DNA of 5,755 nucleotides from Candidatus Bathyarchaeota archaeon (lineage in GTDB: Archaea > Thermoproteota > Bathyarchaeia > Bathyarchaeales > Bathyarchaeaceae): assembly GCA_029879825.1 (NCBI GenBank), contig JAOUPL010000076.1:1-5755 (forward strand), read 5' to 3'. Shown here piece by piece: positions 5,161 to 5,755 of this stretch. Position numbers and translations under genes: made by a program. Numbering within the stretch: position 1 is the stretch's first letter; every line of letters starts with the position of its first letter. The notes under the pieces were generated by a model, which saw only the letters and a program-made list of their open reading frames with translations, had not been told where the DNA came from and ran no database searches.

Positions 5161-5280
5161 ATGCGAAAGAGAAAATGTAAACATAACGCTCGGCTGTCTT
5201 GGTGTTCAAAGTATAAAAAGTGGTGTTATGCTCCTGCTGAGTACGAAACGTGTGAAGGGTACGAAGCTCTGTGGCCATAA
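5161..5280 (+). CDS. Cysteine-patterned microprotein, 39 residues
   Basis: A 39-residue ORF, basic at the N-terminus (MRKRKCKH). Its four cysteines at 6, 15, 22 and 31 are spaced symmetrically (C-x8-C-x6-C-x8-C), with aromatic residues beside most of them (W14, W21, Y23, Y28, Y34). His8 is another possible ligand. Such regular spacing in a cytoplasmic archaeal microprotein suggests a zinc site, though I do not recognise a named family. The ribosome binding site is weak (GAAGAGAG about 5 nt upstream). A TATTAAAA at 5125-5132 would give a nearly leaderless transcript. It ends 11 nt before the convergent methylglyoxal synthase stop. Chance occurrence cannot be excluded at this length. Confidence 0.45.
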   Translation: MRKRKCKHNARLSWCSKYKKWCYAPAEYETCEGYEALWP

Positions 5281-5291
5281 AATGTGCGCGT

Positions 5292-5693
5292 TCACGTCTT
5301 TTTCGGTTTGTATTCTGTACTCTTAAACAGTGGACTGGAAATTATTAGATCGGCCGTTGCTCTGTTACATGCTGTGGGTACGTTATACAAGACTGCTATC
5401 CTGAGGAGGGCTTTGACGTCCACATCGTGAGGGAGAGATTCTAGAGGATCCCAGAAAAAAATTAGGTAATCCATTTTCTCGTTGGCAATCAAAGCGCCGA
5501 TTTCCATGTCTCCACCATGGGAACCGTCCTTAAGCAAAGTAATGTTTAGTCTGGTTTTGTCTGTAATTTTTCTCCCCGTTCCTCCAGTTGCATATAAATC
5601 GTGAAGAGCTAAAGTTCCCTTGTTGAAGTCAGCCCACTCTACCAAATCAGCTTTCTTATTGTCATGCGCCACCAAGGCAATCTTTCTTTTCAT
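5292..5693 (-). CDS. mgsA: Methylglyoxal synthase, divergent
   Basis: Converts dihydroxyacetone phosphate to methylglyoxal and phosphate, a bypass of lower glycolysis, in the cytoplasm. The 133 residues align with E. coli MgsA at a constant offset of 9. Catalytic Asp71 corresponds to Asp62 (GGDMEIGA). Asp91, His98 and Asp101 correspond to Asp82 (FFWDPL), His89 and Asp92 (PHDVDV). His19 and Lys23 correspond to His10 and Lys14 (AHDNKK). The late NRATAD-IISSPL block is present. Two phosphate-contact positions differ: TGTT is TGGT (36-39) and Ser65-Gly66 is Asp56-Gly57. The protein is shorter than the 152-residue E. coli enzyme at both ends. On its strand GGTGG lies 6 nt before the ATG. Methylglyoxal synthase is mainly known from bacteria, so lateral transfer is possible. 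Activity on the usual substrate is likely but not certain. Confidence 0.9.
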   Translation of the reverse strand: MKRKIALVAHDNKKADLVEWADFNKGTLALHDLYATGGTGRKITDKTRLNITLLKDGSHGGDMEIGALIANEKMDYLIFFWDPLESLPHDVDVKALLRIAVLYNVPTACNRATADLIISSPLFKSTEYKPKKT

Positions 5694-5734
5694 TGTATCC
5701 CACCGTTATTCACACCAGAAAAGTTCTGGAATGC

Positions 5735-5740
5735 TTTAAA
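5735..5740 (-). promoter_or_regulatory. Likely TATA box of mgsA
   Basis: The minus strand reads AAAGGTTTAAAGC here, a BRE-like purine stretch followed by TTTAAA, about 42 nt upstream of the ATG at 5693. A start of transcription near 5710 would leave a short leader that contains the GGTGG ribosome binding site. Confidence 0.5.
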
Positions 5741-5755
5741 CCTTTGTGCGCGCGC

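Noticed and set aside
5440..5452. TCTAGAGGATCCC resembles a cloning-vector polylinker (XbaI-BamHI).
   Set aside because: It encodes the conserved D-P-L-E part of methylglyoxal synthase in frame, and similarity to the vector stops at 13 nt. Coincidence is the better reading.

Overview
This window looks archaeal, probably from a TACK/Bathyarchaeia-like lineage; that placement is an inference from style, not a marker gene. The evidence is TATA-type promoters (for example TTTATATA at 129-136 and 4842-4849), strong GGAGGTGA-type ribosome binding sites, an archaeal winged-helix/Hsp20 gene pair, and an NrdG2-type radical SAM activase. The DNA is moderately AT-rich, with short genes and several zinc-binding-like microproteins.

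Layout. Positions 112-165 carry three 16-bp palindromes that flank and abut a TATA box. They precede a plus-strand operon: an ArsR-like winged-helix regulator (181-594), an Hsp20 small heat shock protein (606-1184), and a soluble TraB/TIKI-like protein with an extra four-cysteine cluster (1199-1900). A separate promoter (2039-2046) drives a radical SAM activating enzyme (2134-2844). It converges with a minus-strand membrane methyltransferase of the isoprenylcysteine carboxyl methyltransferase (ICMT)/phospholipid methyltransferase type (2864-3487).

The stretch 3488-4227 looks empty at normal gene-length cutoffs. It holds two divergent microgenes: a 56-residue zinc-ribbon-like protein (minus strand) and a 31-residue C2H2-finger-like protein (plus strand) with its own TATA box, ribosome binding site and T-rich tail. 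Next, at about 4475-4490, two genes that have both lost their 5' halves meet head to head: a DUF4440/SnoaL-like fragment (minus), which also has a frameshift in a G7 run, and the C-terminal half of endonuclease III (plus). A simple deletion across a divergent gene pair would produce this, but an assembly chimera must be excluded.

Downstream are a 52-residue hypothetical protein with its own promoter, a translationally overlapping 16-codon ORF, a 39-residue protein with evenly spaced cysteines, and a minus-strand methylglyoxal synthase (5292-5693). The synthase keeps its catalytic aspartates but has changes in its predicted phosphate-binding loops.

Functionally, the first operon reads as a self-regulated protein-stress module. 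The rest is a patchwork of single-gene transcription units, microproteins and gene remnants. No tRNA, rRNA, CRISPR array or intact mobile element was seen.
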